Shown piece by piece: positions 63,169-64,000 of a DNA stretch of 64,000 bases; the first letter of the stretch is position 1; the number at the start of each line of letters is the position of its first letter. The notes beneath the pieces were generated by a model. That model saw only the letters and a list, made by a program, of their open reading frames with translations, did not search any database and was not told the DNA's origin. The translations under genes and the position numbers were made by a program. This DNA is from Limnomonas spitsbergensis (lineage: Eukaryota > Chlorophyta > Chlorophyceae > Chlamydomonadales): assembly GCA_037349105.1 (NCBI GenBank), contig JAYJMM010000104.1:1088001-1152000 (forward strand). Direction: 5' to 3'.

Positions 63169-64000
63169 ATGGCTGCCCTCATGAAGAAGCAGGTTATGTC
63201 CACCGTGTCCCGGCGATCCACTGTTGTGGTGCAGGCTGCCAAGAAGACTGTCAAGAAGGTCTCCTCGGACTCCATGGTGAGTTACGACTCTCTGCGTATG
63301 CTTGACTTGATCAGAGCCTCTAGCGACAACAGTCAAGAGCAACACCTCACTACCTCGTCGTCACCCTGTTCTTCTGTTGTCGATACACCACCCTTGCTAG
63401 TCCAACAGCCTATGATGCGTGACTGTCCTTGCTGTATCCTTTTTCTGACTCGCTATGGATTATATTTGCCGTTCGCAGTGGTACGGTCCTGAGCGAAGCC
63501 TGTTCCTGGGCCCCTTCACGGCTTCCCCCTCGTACCTGACCGGAGAGTTCCCCGGCGATTACGGCTGGGTAAGTCCACTGTTTGATTTTGCGGCTCGATG
63601 TGTCGTCTCTTCCTTGCTTACTAGTAGAGATCCTTGATCTATCAAGTCCCTGTCTGAAGCGTCACAGCAGTACAACACTGAAGACGTTGGACTGGCACTT
63701 CCTTTATACCCGTCCACGCATTGTTTTTAAGCTGTGTCTTCTCCCTCTCATTCGCAGGACACCGCTGGTCTGTCCGCCGATCCCGAGACCTTCTCAAGGT
63801 ACCGCACCACTGAGGTCATCCATGCTCGCTGGGCCATGCTCGGTGCCCTTGGCTGCCTCGTCCCTGAGCTGGATCAGTCCCCCAACGCGCAGCCCGTCTG
63901 GTTCAAGGCTGGCGCACAGATCTTCGCTGATGGTGGCCTTGACTACCTGGGTCAGTCCAGCCTGATCCACGCCCAGTCCATCGTTGCCATCGTGGCCTGC
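63169..64000 (+). CDS. Light-harvesting chlorophyll a/b-binding protein (LHCII), 5' part
   Basis: Exons 63169-63276, 63479-63568 and 63758 to the window edge, all GT-AG, phase 0. The first 36 residues ([20 protein letters not shown] and on) form a basic, hydroxylated chloroplast transit peptide. The mature start has [13 protein letters not shown] (37-49), the WYGPxR motif used in LHCII trimer formation, then [20 protein letters not shown], the family signature. The first membrane helix carries [16 protein letters not shown] (85-100), whose Glu and Arg ligate chlorophyll and pair with the third helix; [20 protein letters not shown] follows. The remaining helices lie beyond 64000. The product binds chlorophyll a/b in thylakoids as photosystem II antenna. 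It is a major Lhcb/Lhcbm type rather than a minor antenna, judging by the trimer motif. Confidence 0.95.

Overview
The window looks like a nuclear contig from a green alga (Chlorophyta, plausibly a trebouxiophyte). Three things point there: a major light-harvesting chlorophyll a/b protein gene at the right edge, intron-rich genes with plant-type products, and many TTTAGGG/CCCTAAA-like motifs. The species cannot be fixed from the sequence alone.

Layout. (1) 1-28652: one 72-bp satellite, about 398 monomers, still running off the left edge. It keeps a strict 72-bp period from position 56 to 28640 (397 units) and differs between copies only by point changes, with higher-order duplication on top. 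(2) 28653-31243: mostly unassigned DNA with a 34-bp telomere-like tandem repeat, a GCA-rich low-complexity tract, and a minus-strand 46-residue candidate single-pass membrane protein. (3) 31244-49073, plus strand: a complete ten-exon gene for the catalytic subunit of GPI mannosyltransferase I (PIG-M), 613 codons. Its introns hold most of the remaining oddities: a 59-bp array of 3' splice sites in intron 2, decayed copies of the exon 4 edge in intron 3, a 5.8-kb 21-bp minisatellite in intron 5, a pyrimidine-rich repeat in intron 6, telomere-like 20-bp repeats in intron 7, a 78-bp array of 5' splice sites plus exon 9 relics in intron 8, and a duplicated segment before exon 10 in intron 9. (4) 49074-52895: converging intergenic DNA with 5'-truncated retroelement pieces and a degenerate minisatellite. 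(5) 52896-56371, minus strand: a complete six-exon gene of the Tim17/22/23 family, best matched to the mitochondrial complex I subunit B14.7 (NDUFA11 type). (6) 56372-63168: intergenic DNA with a short terminal-inverted-repeat element flanked by a perfect 10-bp direct repeat, and more retroelement 3' ends. (7) 63169-64000: the first three exons of an LHCII gene, plus strand, cut by the window edge.

The three clear genes act in different compartments (ER lumen, mitochondrial inner membrane, thylakoid) and show no operon-like relation. The most unusual signal is that PIG-M introns carry tandem arrays built from the gene's own exon-intron junctions: 24 acceptor-type junctions in front of exon 3 and 11 donor-type junctions behind exon 8. 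All exon boundaries were assigned by hand from reading phase, GT-AG sites and recalled family motifs; no alignment or transcript was available.
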